Assembly: GCA_964451955.1 (NCBI GenBank)
Contig: CAYVKG010000005.1
Coordinates: 1-64,000 of the forward strand
Length of the DNA stretch: 64,000 nucleotides
Reading direction: 5' to 3'
Origin: JAPLNB01 sp964451955
GTDB lineage: Bacteria; Planctomycetota; Phycisphaerae; Tepidisphaerales; Tepidisphaeraceae
A program made the translations under genes and the position numbers. The notes beneath the pieces were generated by a model. The model was not told the origin of the DNA. It saw only the letters and a program-made list of their open reading frames with translations, and searched no databases. Position 1 is the stretch's first letter. The number at the start of each line of letters is the position of its first letter. Positions 52,691 to 60,441 of this stretch are shown piece by piece.

Positions 52691-55315
52691 TCATGGTTCG
52701 GGCCGTGGCGGCTGCGCCGTCGAAACCTGGCTGGCTTTGCGATTCTCTTCAGCCCATTTCTTAAGAGCCGCGACGATCCGTTGCTGGCGTGCCAGGGCAG
52801 TACTATTGTTCGTCTTCTCGTAGATGCTGAGCAGCAGCTCGTGGGCATCCAGGTCGTAGGGATCCGTGTAGACGGCATCAATGGCGTACTGCTGGGCTTT
52901 GGCCAGGTCCTTCAGGTCGTCCAGATACAGGCGGGCCAGGCGCTTGGAGAAACGGTTGTCTTTCAAGGAGACGGCCTGCAGGCGCAGCAGATGAAGGGCG
53001 GCCTGCTGAGGATCGTAGGTTTCCTTGATCAGGAAGAGCCCTGCCAGGCGCTGAGGCGGAAGCGGGTCCATGGGATGGAGGGCGGCGACTTCTTTCCAGG
53101 TTTTGATGGCGTCGGCGTATTGGCGGCCTTCGGTTTGCGCCTCGGCCTTCTTGGTAAGCTCAGCGACCTTCTTGTTGGTCTGCTCGTCGTAGCCCCACCC
53201 GGAGACCTGTGTCTCCGCCCATGCGAAGAAGTCGGCGGAGAAGGCATCTGGCGTGATGTTGAGCACGTTTTCGAAGACCTTCTCCTGGGTCTTGCCGGCT
53301 TTGTATTCGGCCATCATCTTGAGCAGGGCATCGTGGCCCCATTTCTCCTCGATGTACTTGCAGGTCCAGAACGATTGGGCGTAGGCAAGTTGACGGTCCT
53401 GGGGCTTCTTCGGGCGGACGAAAGCCCACGTCAAGTCGTCCATGTTGAACAACTGCTTCTTTGTTGCCGCCTGGTAGAGCATCTGGGCCCATTCGAATCG
53501 CATCGGGGAATGCTCCTGATCGACTGCGAGGCCTTCGGTTAACCAGTGACCAATGCGGTTCTCAGTAGCGGCCAGTGTGACCGTATGCGTGAATTCATGT
53601 CGGAGAACCTGTGCGAAGTTGAATGGGCCGAGGGTCTTGCGGCCGCGACGCGGAGCGACCATGGCAATGACCCGGCCTGTGGAAGCGCCGACCGTCCCGA
53701 TCCACGGAGATCCGGTGGTCCGGACCGAGAACGCTTCGTGGGTGGGGAAGACTTCAATCATGGTCTTGACGGCCGGCTCGTATCGGAAGGCGTCGCAGAC
53801 TTCCTTGTAGACGGATTCCAGATAATCGGCGAAGTAATCGGCCAGAATCGGATCCTGTTGGGCGTCGTAATAGATGATGAAATGGTCCGTCTCCTTGCGG
53901 GCCATTTTGGCGAGTTGGTCGAGGAGGATCAGGTAGTTTGCGGTGCGGAAATTAAAGGGATCAAGTCTCTGGGCCGCATCCAGAACGATCTTGGCCTTAT
54001 CCTCATCCCCCGACTGCGTGAGCAGAAGGCCCAGTCCGTTGCGCGGCGCAGTCCACCAAGGCGCGCGATCGATAGCGATCTCGTACATCTTCTCGGCGCG
54101 GGGGTACTGCCGCATACCGCCCAGTGCATCGCCCAGTTCATAGTAGGCGGACGCGTTGTCGGGATCGAGCTTCTCAATCTCGGCCAGGAGAGACTGCACT
54201 TTGTCCTCATTTAGCTGAAGTGCGGAGGCGGCCGCGAGAAGGCTGAGCGCTTCAATGTTGTTGGGTTGCTGAGCGAGCACTCGTTTTACGGGGCGTTCGG
54301 CGTCTTTGGGACGGCGCTGCTGGATAAGCGTTCGGGTCTCGATCAGATCGGCGATGATGGAGTTCCGATCCACGGCGCGAAGGGCGGCGATTTGTTGATC
54401 CGCGGCATCAAAACTGAAGGTTTGGATGGCGATGATTCCAAGAAGCTCATGGGCGGTAGGTTCGTTCGGGTTGGCGGCGAGGACCGCTTTGAGTTCCTCC
54501 GTGGCCTGCTTAACATCACCGCGGGCCAGGAAGAACTCGGCGGCGGCGAGGTGGGCCGGCCAATATGCGCGGTCGATGATGTCGTAAGCCTGGACGAAGA
54601 CCCTGAGAATCAGGTTGTTGAGCTTGGCGTTGTCCGCATAGGCGCCCGTGATCGTGGCGTAACGGTCAAAAGCACGGCCCATGAGGGTGACCTGTTCAGG
54701 GTCGTCGAACTCCTTGTGGCCTTGGCCTTGCCATTGGTCGTAGTACGTCTTGTGGATCCACTCATAAGCCGACTTGGCGGTGTCGAGGTCGCCTGTTCGC
54801 TCGGCAATTTCGCCAAGGCAGAAATGGGCTATGAGTGAATCCGGGTCGGATTGAATCAGTGATTTCAGGAGGGCGATTGATTCGTCGAGGCGGCCGAGGT
54901 CGGCGAGAATCCGGGCGCGTTTGACTTGGACGCTGGGGCGCTGAGAAACGTGTGGCGCGGAGAGAACGGACAAAGCGTCTTCGCGGCGGCCCGTGGCGGC
55001 CAGCGCGGATGCTTTCACGGAGGCGATTTCCGTGGGGTCGCCTTTGGCGGCCGATTCAAGAGTCAGCAGCGCCGTCTTGTAGCGGCCGGCGAAGACCTGG
55101 GCTTTGGCCTTGTCCAGATCGTTGTAATAGGCCGGATACGTTAACGCGGGGAGCTTCTCGGGAATGTACTCGTCAAGCCAGATGTGGGGAATGGTGTCGC
55201 GGAGGATGGATTGGGCGTGCAGAGGCAGAGGGAGCAGGAGGCAGAGGAGCAGAGAACACCGAAGTGGTGAAGCGTTCAGCCGAAGAATCGCGGACGATTG
55301 GGTGGCACGTTGCAT
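52691..55315 (-). CDS. TPR-repeat protein with gluzincin metallopeptidase domain
   Basis: An 874-residue exported protein. The signal peptide is residues 1-35. TPR repeats (roughly 60-480) include ALLTLESAAKGDP, AHFCLGEIAERTGD and AYYELGDALGGMRQYPRAEKMYE. A peptidase_MA-like domain follows with HEFTH at about 573-577 and the third zinc ligand Glu in HWLTEGLAVDQEH. Further TPRs lie near 740-850. The start is ATG 55315, beginning MQRATQSS; the longer frame would overlap the divergent aminotransferase promoter region. It may be co-transcribed with the GH172 genes 188 bases downstream. Substrate unknown. Confidence 0.85.
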   Translation of the reverse strand: MQRATQSSAILRLNASPLRCSLLLCLLLPLPLHAQSILRDTIPHIWLDEYIPEKLPALTYPAYYNDLDKAKAQVFAGRYKTALLTLESAAKGDPTEIASVKASALAATGRREDALSVLSAPHVSQRPSVQVKRARILADLGRLDESIALLKSLIQSDPDSLIAHFCLGEIAERTGDLDTAKSAYEWIHKTYYDQWQGQGHKEFDDPEQVTLMGRAFDRYATITGAYADNAKLNNLILRVFVQAYDIIDRAYWPAHLAAAEFFLARGDVKQATEELKAVLAANPNEPTAHELLGIIAIQTFSFDAADQQIAALRAVDRNSIIADLIETRTLIQQRRPKDAERPVKRVLAQQPNNIEALSLLAAASALQLNEDKVQSLLAEIEKLDPDNASAYYELGDALGGMRQYPRAEKMYEIAIDRAPWWTAPRNGLGLLLTQSGDEDKAKIVLDAAQRLDPFNFRTANYLILLDQLAKMARKETDHFIIYYDAQQDPILADYFADYLESVYKEVCDAFRYEPAVKTMIEVFPTHEAFSVRTTGSPWIGTVGASTGRVIAMVAPRRGRKTLGPFNFAQVLRHEFTHTVTLAATENRIGHWLTEGLAVDQEHSPMRFEWAQMLYQAATKKQLFNMDDLTWAFVRPKKPQDRQLAYAQSFWTCKYIEEKWGHDALLKMMAEYKAGKTQEKVFENVLNITPDAFSADFFAWAETQVSGWGYDEQTNKKVAELTKKAEAQTEGRQYADAIKTWKEVAALHPMDPLPPQRLAGLFLIKETYDPQQAALHLLRLQAVSLKDNRFSKRLARLYLDDLKDLAKAQQYAIDAVYTDPYDLDAHELLLSIYEKTNNSTALARQQRIVAALKKWAEENRKASQVSTAQPPRPEP

Positions 55316-55395
55316 GGCAGGATTATACGGGGGTTTGGACGGGGTTGGGGAGTGGGAGTTTCGCGGTGTGCCGAATTTGTGGTAGAGAAAAGGGG

Positions 55396-56544
55396 ATGGA
55401 ATACGTAGGAAATGCTGACGAGTTCCCGATCCTGGGAAAATGGGACTTCTACAACCACGCGGGCGTGTCGCCATTGCCTGCGCGCGCGGCGGAGGCACTA
55501 AGGAGGTACTCGCTTGAAGCCGAGCGGGGGGCGTATCTGGGAACCGAATGGTACAAGGACATCGAAAGACTGAGGCGTGCAGTTGCGACGATGATCGGGG
55601 CGAAGAGAGAAGAAATTGCTTTCGTGAAGAATACCAGCGAGGGGATTGCGACTGTGGCTGGAGGGATTGACTGGCGGGCGGGCGACCGGATTGTGACAAC
55701 GGCCGTCGAGTATCCGGCCAATGTTTATCCCTGGATGGACGTTGCCAAGCGATTTGGGGTGGAATTGGTGATGCTGCCCGAGGAAACCGGAGACGATGGG
55801 GCCAGGCGAGTGCCGCTCGACCGGATACTGGAGGAGGCGCAGCATCCGAGGACGAGGCTTGTGGCGCTGTCCCATGTGGAGTTTGCCAGCGGACAGCGGC
55901 ACGATATCGCAGCGGTGGGGCGGCTATGTCGGGAGACAGGGAGGCTTTTCTCCGTGGACGCGATACAGTCCGTTGGGGCGTTGCCGGTGGATGTCGCGGC
56001 GATGGGGGTCGATTTTCTGTCGGCTGACGGGCATAAGTGGATGCTGGGACCGGAGGGCGCGGGGATCTTCTATTGCCGAGCAGAGCTCCTGCGGCGGATG
56101 CGGCCCTTGATTGTGGGATGGATGAACGTGGTCAATGCCGACGACTATGGACATTACGATTTTACCCTGAAGCCTGATGCGGGGCGGTTCGAGTGCGGGA
56201 CGCACAATGTGGGTGGGCTGTTGGCCATGAAAGCGTCAATCGAACTGCTCATGGAAGTGGGGCTGGAGAGGGTCGGCGGGCGCATTAGGACGTTGACGCA
56301 GCACGTAATCGAAGGCCTTCAGCGCAAGGGCTATCAGGTGGTCAGCCCTCGCGGCGAAGGGGAGTGGAGCGGGATTGTGAGCTTTGCCTCGACGAAACAC
56401 GACCACATGGATATCTGGAAGCGCCTACGAAAAGAACACTGCATTGAAATCGCCGTCCGCGAAGGGCGCCTTCGAGTGTCGCCACATTTCTACAATACTC
56501 AGGAGCAAATGGACAAACTTGTGGGAACACTGCCGGGCCACTAG
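55396..56544 (+). CDS. Class V aminotransferase / cysteine desulfurase-like protein
   Basis: A 382-residue fold-type I PLP enzyme. Landmarks are FYNHAGVSPLP at the start, VKNTSEGIATVAGG, SHVEFASGQRHDI, FSVDAIQSVGALPVDV and the PLP Lys in SADGHKWMLGPEGAG. It is close to SufS/CsdA and isopenicillin-N-epimerase-like members. The loop that carries the catalytic Cys in desulfurases (RxGxHCA) is not recognisable; the segment reads RFECGTHNVGGL. Cysteine desulfurase activity is therefore doubtful. The ATG at 55396 follows AAAAGGGG closely. The retron starts right after its stop. Confidence 0.85.
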   Translation: MEYVGNADEFPILGKWDFYNHAGVSPLPARAAEALRRYSLEAERGAYLGTEWYKDIERLRRAVATMIGAKREEIAFVKNTSEGIATVAGGIDWRAGDRIVTTAVEYPANVYPWMDVAKRFGVELVMLPEETGDDGARRVPLDRILEEAQHPRTRLVALSHVEFASGQRHDIAAVGRLCRETGRLFSVDAIQSVGALPVDVAAMGVDFLSADGHKWMLGPEGAGIFYCRAELLRRMRPLIVGWMNVVNADDYGHYDFTLKPDAGRFECGTHNVGGLLAMKASIELLMEVGLERVGGRIRTLTQHVIEGLQRKGYQVVSPRGEGEWSGIVSFASTKHDHMDIWKRLRKEHCIEIAVREGRLRVSPHFYNTQEQMDKLVGTLPGH

Positions 56545-56547
56545 ACA
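56519..56547 (+). promoter_or_regulatory. Tentative promoter of the retron ncRNA
   Basis: TTGTGG (56519-56524), 17 bases and TAGACA (56542-56547), the -10 overlapping the stop of the aminotransferase gene. The predicted start near 56554 lies just before a1 of the retron RNA. Both boxes are weak; spacing and position are the main support. Confidence 0.35.
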
Positions 56548-56566
56548 CGTCGGCCCGAGATGGGAT

Positions 56567-56724
56567 GATGGAACGAGCTGTCTTGGCGGCGCTCGAATGC
56601 AGAGCGCAGGGCGATGTTTCGTCGCCCGGGTCCTTTCGGACTTGCTTGAGACGTGGTGCCGTTGGTCGCACCAACGGGCAAGACAGTGCGGGCATGGACC
56701 AGAGTCTATGCCCGCTGTTTCATC
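56567..56724 (+). ncRNA. Retron msr-msd non-coding RNA
   Basis: Lies directly upstream of a retron-type reverse transcriptase, the usual place. a1 GATGGAAC (56567-56574) pairs with a2 GTTTCATC (56717-56724), 8 bp with one G-U. Two bases after a1 is AGC (56576-56578), the usual setting of the branching G. Msr hairpins: GCGCTC/GAGCGC (56589-56607) and GGGCGA-TGTTTCG-TCGCCC (56609-56627), whose UUU-containing loop is like the one recognised by the Ec86 enzyme. Msd hairpins: GTCC-TTTC-GGAC (56630-56641), TGCCGTTGGT-CGC-ACCAAC-G-GGCA (56657-56680) and a 12-bp stem GCGGGCATGGAC-CAGA-GTCTATGCCCGC (56688-56715). The exact msDNA ends are not readable. Confidence 0.78.
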
Positions 56725-56746
56725 CGGATATTCGGGGAGGTGAGCG

Positions 56747-57661
56747 GTGTTCGGCTTTCTGAGGCGACTGTTAGGCGGGGGGGAAGAAGGGGCGCATCGC
56801 TCGGTATCGCGGCGAGGGCCGGCACTGGGCGTTGACGACCTTGCGAAACGACTGGGCGTGTCGTCGGCGGAGTTGGGGAAGGTACCGGTGGCCTATCGGG
56901 AATTTTATGTTCACAAGCGAAGCGGGGGACAACGGAGGATTACGGCTCCGGATGAGCGGCTGAAGAAGCTGCAACGGCGGATTATGCGGAGGGTCCTGGG
57001 GGGGCTGAAGAGTCATCCGGCGGCCACCGGTTTTGAGCGAGGGCACTCAATTGTGACGAACGCGCTGCCACATGTGGGCAAAGACGTCGTGATTCGCATG
57101 GACCTGAAGGACTTCTTTGGTTCGGTGACGGCCGATCGGGTGCGGCATTACCTGGAAGCGATCGGGTGGAGCGATCAGGCCGTCGAGATGCTCGTCAAAC
57201 TCGTGACCCATGACGGGGTCTTGCCGCAAGGCGCGCCGACGAGTCCGCGATTGAGCAACCTGGTGAACTGGCGGATGGATGCGAGGCTGGATGCGCTGGC
57301 AACCAAACGCGGCGTAAGCTACAGCCGTTATGCGGACGATATCGTCTTTTCCGGCCCGGCGGGCGCGGATTCGAAGCGGATTAACGATCTGATTCATTCG
57401 GCGAAGACGATTGTGGCGGGTGAGGGATATGCGGTGCACATGCACAAGAAACTCCGCATATCTCGCCGACACGATCGGCAGCTGGTCACGGGTTTGGTGG
57501 TGAACGAGAAAGTCAGCCTGCCGCGGGAGGTGAGGCGGAGGCTGAGGGCTGTTGAGCATCGCTTAAAGGAAGGGAGAAAGGCGACATTGACACCATCGCA
57601 ACTGGCGGGATGGCGGGCGCTGATGGCGATGGTGGAGTCGCAGAGGCGGATGGGCGATTGA
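56747..57661 (+). CDS. ret: Retron-type reverse transcriptase
   Basis: A 304-residue reverse transcriptase that would copy the upstream msd into branched msDNA. Palm motifs: RMDLKDFFGS (Asp119), LPQGAPTSPRLSN (160-171) and YADD (195-198, with SRYADDIVFSG). Retron-specific features are NALPH at 105-109 (NAxxH) and QLVTGLVVNE with VTG at 247-249. A thumb helix region follows. The N-terminal 45 residues include DDLAKRLGVSSAELGKV. There is no maturase, endonuclease or fused effector domain, which excludes group II intron or DGR proteins. The start is GTG 56747 with GGGGAGG (56734-56740) 6 bases upstream. No effector gene is adjacent: upstream is an aminotransferase and ribD converges downstream. 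Confidence 0.93.
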   Translation: MFGFLRRLLGGGEEGAHRSVSRRGPALGVDDLAKRLGVSSAELGKVPVAYREFYVHKRSGGQRRITAPDERLKKLQRRIMRRVLGGLKSHPAATGFERGHSIVTNALPHVGKDVVIRMDLKDFFGSVTADRVRHYLEAIGWSDQAVEMLVKLVTHDGVLPQGAPTSPRLSNLVNWRMDARLDALATKRGVSYSRYADDIVFSGPAGADSKRINDLIHSAKTIVAGEGYAVHMHKKLRISRRHDRQLVTGLVVNEKVSLPREVRRRLRAVEHRLKEGRKATLTPSQLAGWRALMAMVESQRRMGD

Positions 57662-57682
57662 GCGGAAGGGATGTGCCTGTCT

Positions 57683-58816
57683 TCAGGCGATCAGTTGCAC
57701 ATCCGCTGAGGGGGTGGCGGAGAAATACACCGTGCTTTGCGCGTTCAGATACTCTGTGAGGCTGTCGGGAGCCACAGGAATCGTGGCAGTGCGAACAAAT
57801 TGGGGCGGGACTGGGATTGCCTCAGGAGCATCGACTGCTTCAGTCATGGTCGGCGATCGGAAGAGCCACAGTCGGTCGGCGAGGTTCTGCGAGATGAAGG
57901 TCCGGGCAAGCGCGGGTCCGGGCTCGACCAGCAGATGCGTGACATTGCGAAGGTAGAGGTCGTTCAGGATGGGTGGCAGTAGCAGGTGACCGAGGGTGTC
58001 TGTCGGAGCGGGCATCACCGTGACATGGTGAGATTCCAGAGCAGCAATGCGGTCCGGCGGGCATTGCGCGGAGCAGTAGACGAGCAGGCGATGATTGTTG
58101 GCCGAGCGGACGAGTCGGCTGGCTGGCGGCAGACGGAGACGGCTGTCGAGCACCACGCGGATCAGCGGGCGAGCCACATCGACATCGCGGGCTGTCAGAA
58201 GCGGATCATCCGCCAAAGCCGTATTGATACCGATGAGGATGGCCTCGGAGCGTCCGCGGAGCTGGTGGACAAGGCGATTTGCTGGCGGGCTGGTGATCCG
58301 CAGACGAGCGCCGGCGGGGCCGGCCACTTTGTTGTCGGCCGTCTGGGCCCATTTGAGGGTGATGTAGGGGCGGTGGTGGATGGTGGCAGCAAAGAAGGGG
58401 GCGTTCAGTTGCCTGGCGTCGTTTTCGAGAAGGCCGACGCGAGTCTGGATGCGTGCGGCCCGCAGCGTCGCCATCCCTTTGCCCGAAACGGCGGGGTTGG
58501 GATCGAGGCAGGCGGCGACCACTTTTCCGACCCGCGCCTGGATCAGCGCGTCGGTGCAGGGCGGTGTCTTCTTATTGGTATGGCAGCAGGGCTCCAGTGT
58601 CACGTACACGGTGGAGCCGGCGGGACATTCGGAAGCGGCGGCCAGCGCGGTCGGCTCGGCATGCGGCGATCCGAAACGGCGGTGGAAGCCTTCTCCGATC
58701 ACCCGCTGGTCCTTCACCACCACGCACCCCACCATGGGATTTGGCTCCGCATACCCTCGTCCTTGAGCGGCAAGGTGCAGGGCGCGGCGCATGTATTCTT
58801 CAGGGGACACGGGCAT
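57683..58816 (-). CDS. ribD: Bifunctional riboflavin deaminase/reductase RibD
   Basis: Second and third steps of riboflavin synthesis. The N-terminal zinc deaminase domain has HAEPTAL and PCCHTNKKTPPC. The C-terminal NADPH reductase domain begins near YITLKWAQTADNKVAG and includes RSEAILIGINTALADDPLLTAR and LLVEPGPALARTFI. Length (377) is normal. The ATG at 58816 begins MPVSPEEYMRRALHLA as in the family; the longer frame lacks support. It is the last of dksA-like, lspA, ribD. Confidence 0.93.
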   Translation of the reverse strand: MPVSPEEYMRRALHLAAQGRGYAEPNPMVGCVVVKDQRVIGEGFHRRFGSPHAEPTALAAASECPAGSTVYVTLEPCCHTNKKTPPCTDALIQARVGKVVAACLDPNPAVSGKGMATLRAARIQTRVGLLENDARQLNAPFFAATIHHRPYITLKWAQTADNKVAGPAGARLRITSPPANRLVHQLRGRSEAILIGINTALADDPLLTARDVDVARPLIRVVLDSRLRLPPASRLVRSANNHRLLVYCSAQCPPDRIAALESHHVTVMPAPTDTLGHLLLPPILNDLYLRNVTHLLVEPGPALARTFISQNLADRLWLFRSPTMTEAVDAPEAIPVPPQFVRTATIPVAPDSLTEYLNAQSTVYFSATPSADVQLIA

Positions 58817-58866
58817 GAAGAGTATTGTGGAGCGGCAGTCGCGGATTGCCAAATGCCCGGGGCCGA

Positions 58867-59427
58867 TTACCTGACCGATGCGGTCTCACCGTCAACCGCT
58901 GCGGGCGCGGGCCGACGGGGGTTCAAGAACGAATAGATCAGGAGCAAACCAACACCCGTGCAGAGCAGAACGTCCGCCACGTTGAAGATCCATGGGAAGA
59001 GCGCCGGCCAACGCGGCAGTGCATGGATCATATCCCGGACATGTCCGAAAACGATGCGGTCATACATGTTGCCCAGGACGCCTGCCAGGAGCATGCCGAG
59101 AATGAACTGATAGAGTCTTTGCTTGTCACTCGTGGCGAACAGATAGGTCAGAAAAAGGATAGCTGCGATGGAGACGGTCACGAACAATCCCCGTTGACCT
59201 TGGCCGAGTCCGAAAACGGCACCGGGGTTGACCGTTACCGTGAAGTGGAGGTAGCCGGGGATCAGTTGATGGACTCGCGAAACCAGATGCCCATCTGGGT
59301 AGCTGGCCAGCACCGAAAAGGCGAGCCATTTGGTCCAGAGATCGGCGGCAAGGCCAACCAGGGTGGTCAAGGCGAAGCAGGCGAGCGCGGCGGGCGAGCG
59401 GAAATTGTCGGTTACGAGCGAAGGCAT
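58867..59427 (-). CDS. lspA: Lipoprotein signal peptidase
   Basis: Membrane aspartyl peptidase that removes signal peptides from prolipoproteins. The 186-residue, four-helix protein has NPGAVFGLGQ, GNMYDRIVFGHVRDM (first catalytic Asp) and FNVADVLLCTG (second Asp). Lipoproteins in this window would be substrates. ATG 59427 was chosen; the longer frame has no added family content. Confidence 0.93.
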   Translation of the reverse strand: MPSLVTDNFRSPAALACFALTTLVGLAADLWTKWLAFSVLASYPDGHLVSRVHQLIPGYLHFTVTVNPGAVFGLGQGQRGLFVTVSIAAILFLTYLFATSDKQRLYQFILGMLLAGVLGNMYDRIVFGHVRDMIHALPRWPALFPWIFNVADVLLCTGVGLLLIYSFLNPRRPAPAAVDGETASVR

Positions 59428-59505
59428 GTCTCGGCGGCGATGGATCACCAAAGAAAAAGGGGACAGCGCGAAAGCACCCAAACGGCCACAAAGCGAGCCT
59501 TGGGG

Positions 59506-60108
59506 CTATCTCGGGCCGATTTTCTTCTCAAGACGCCGGGCGTATTCGATGGAGAACCGGGCCCACGGCTGAGCTTCGAGGCGGGCACGAGAAATGGGTT
59601 TTCCGGTGCCTTCGCATACTCCGTAGGAACCATCGCGGATCTTGGCCAAGGCCTGGTTGATCTCTCGGAGAAGTTGCCGATCCTTCTCGACCAGTCCGAG
59701 GGTGAATTCCTGTTCGTAGTTGTCGGTGCCCATGTCGGCCATGTGGATCGGCAAGTTCGACAGATTCGATCCGCCCGACGTCTGGAGGGCCTCTTGCTCC
59801 ATATGGTGCACATCGCCAACGAGTTCGCGGCGTTTGGCGATGAGCAGGTCACGGAAGAACGCCAGATCGCGGGCTTTCAAACCGATGGCGTTCTTGACAG
59901 GCTTGTCCGATGCGACGGATAACGCCGGCGGAGGCTGAAAACTCCTATTCTTTTGTGTGGCTGACACTTGTGGAATTCGATTTGCTCCGAGGCGGGCGGA
60001 TTTCCGGACCGACTTCTTGGCGGTTTTAGTTGTGGCGGCGGTCCGCTTGCGGACCGATCGAGCAGCCGGTCGGGACTTGGCAGTCTTCTTGGATTTCAAC
60101 TTCGCCAC
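59506..60108 (-). CDS. DksA/TraR-like protein with decayed zinc finger and basic N-terminal tail
   Basis: A 200-residue protein. Residues 1-45 are Lys/Arg/Ala-rich (KSKKTAKSRPAARS), like a histone-H1-type tail. Residues 75-150 are a DksA-like coiled-coil hairpin, ending DGSYGVCEGTGKPISRARL. Of the four zinc-finger Cys only one remains (GVCEGTGKPI, then AQPWARFSIEYA where the CxxC would be). Regulation of RNA polymerase through the secondary channel is likely but unproven. GAGGACA precedes the GTG start at 60108. lspA follows. Confidence 0.88.
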   Translation of the reverse strand: MAKLKSKKTAKSRPAARSVRKRTAATTKTAKKSVRKSARLGANRIPQVSATQKNRSFQPPPALSVASDKPVKNAIGLKARDLAFFRDLLIAKRRELVGDVHHMEQEALQTSGGSNLSNLPIHMADMGTDNYEQEFTLGLVEKDRQLLREINQALAKIRDGSYGVCEGTGKPISRARLEAQPWARFSIEYARRLEKKIGPR

Positions 60109-60188
60109 AGAGTGTCCTCATAAGGGGCCGAGTGGCCTGACGGTCCCGCCGCCGCTGGCGGGTGCAGTCAGGAAACCGAAGACCATCA

Positions 60189-60217
60189 ACTCTATCTAGA
60201 AAATGCGGTTGTGTCAA
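60189..60217 (-). promoter_or_regulatory. Sigma-70-type promoter of the dksA-like-lspA-ribD group
   Basis: On the minus strand an exact TTGACA (60217-60212), a 17-base spacer and TAGAGT (60194-60189). The predicted start near 60182 gives a leader of about 73 bases. Confidence 0.65.
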
Positions 60218-60337
60218 TCGAACGGCTCCGATAATCATCAGGGAAAGGGCGTTTTCGATTGCTGTTTGGAGCGAGAGTTCCGGGTGGTTCGGATCAGGCG
60301 GGTGACACCAGGTTCATCTGGCTGGGAGTTCCCTCGT

Positions 60338-60365
60338 TTGACTGCCAGCCTTGGCTGACTAGATT
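60338..60365 (+). promoter_or_regulatory. Sigma-70-type promoter of pheT
   Basis: TTGACT (60338-60343), a 16-base spacer and TAGATT (60360-60365). It leaves a leader of about 70 bases before the ATG at 60442. Confidence 0.55.
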
Positions 60366-60441
60366 GGCGGAAAGGAAAGGATCACAGCCAACAGCCGGCG
60401 GTCGGCATCCCGCGGCGAGAGGCTGCAGATAGGGATTTGTT

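Larger units (their letters stand above)
60109..60441. other. Divergent regulatory region between dksA-like gene and pheT
   Basis: 333 bases with one promoter facing each way. No T-box motif, leader-peptide arrangement or tRNA was found. Confidence 0.55.

Noticed and set aside
57683..58816. RibD deaminase as a retron effector
   Set aside because: It is a complete biosynthetic RibD with both deaminase and reductase domains, convergent to the RT and grouped with lspA, so it is housekeeping rather than an effector.
60241..60441. T-box or leader-peptide control of pheT
   Set aside because: No T-box core (GGTGGNACCGCG-like) and no short Phe-rich frame with a terminator were found.
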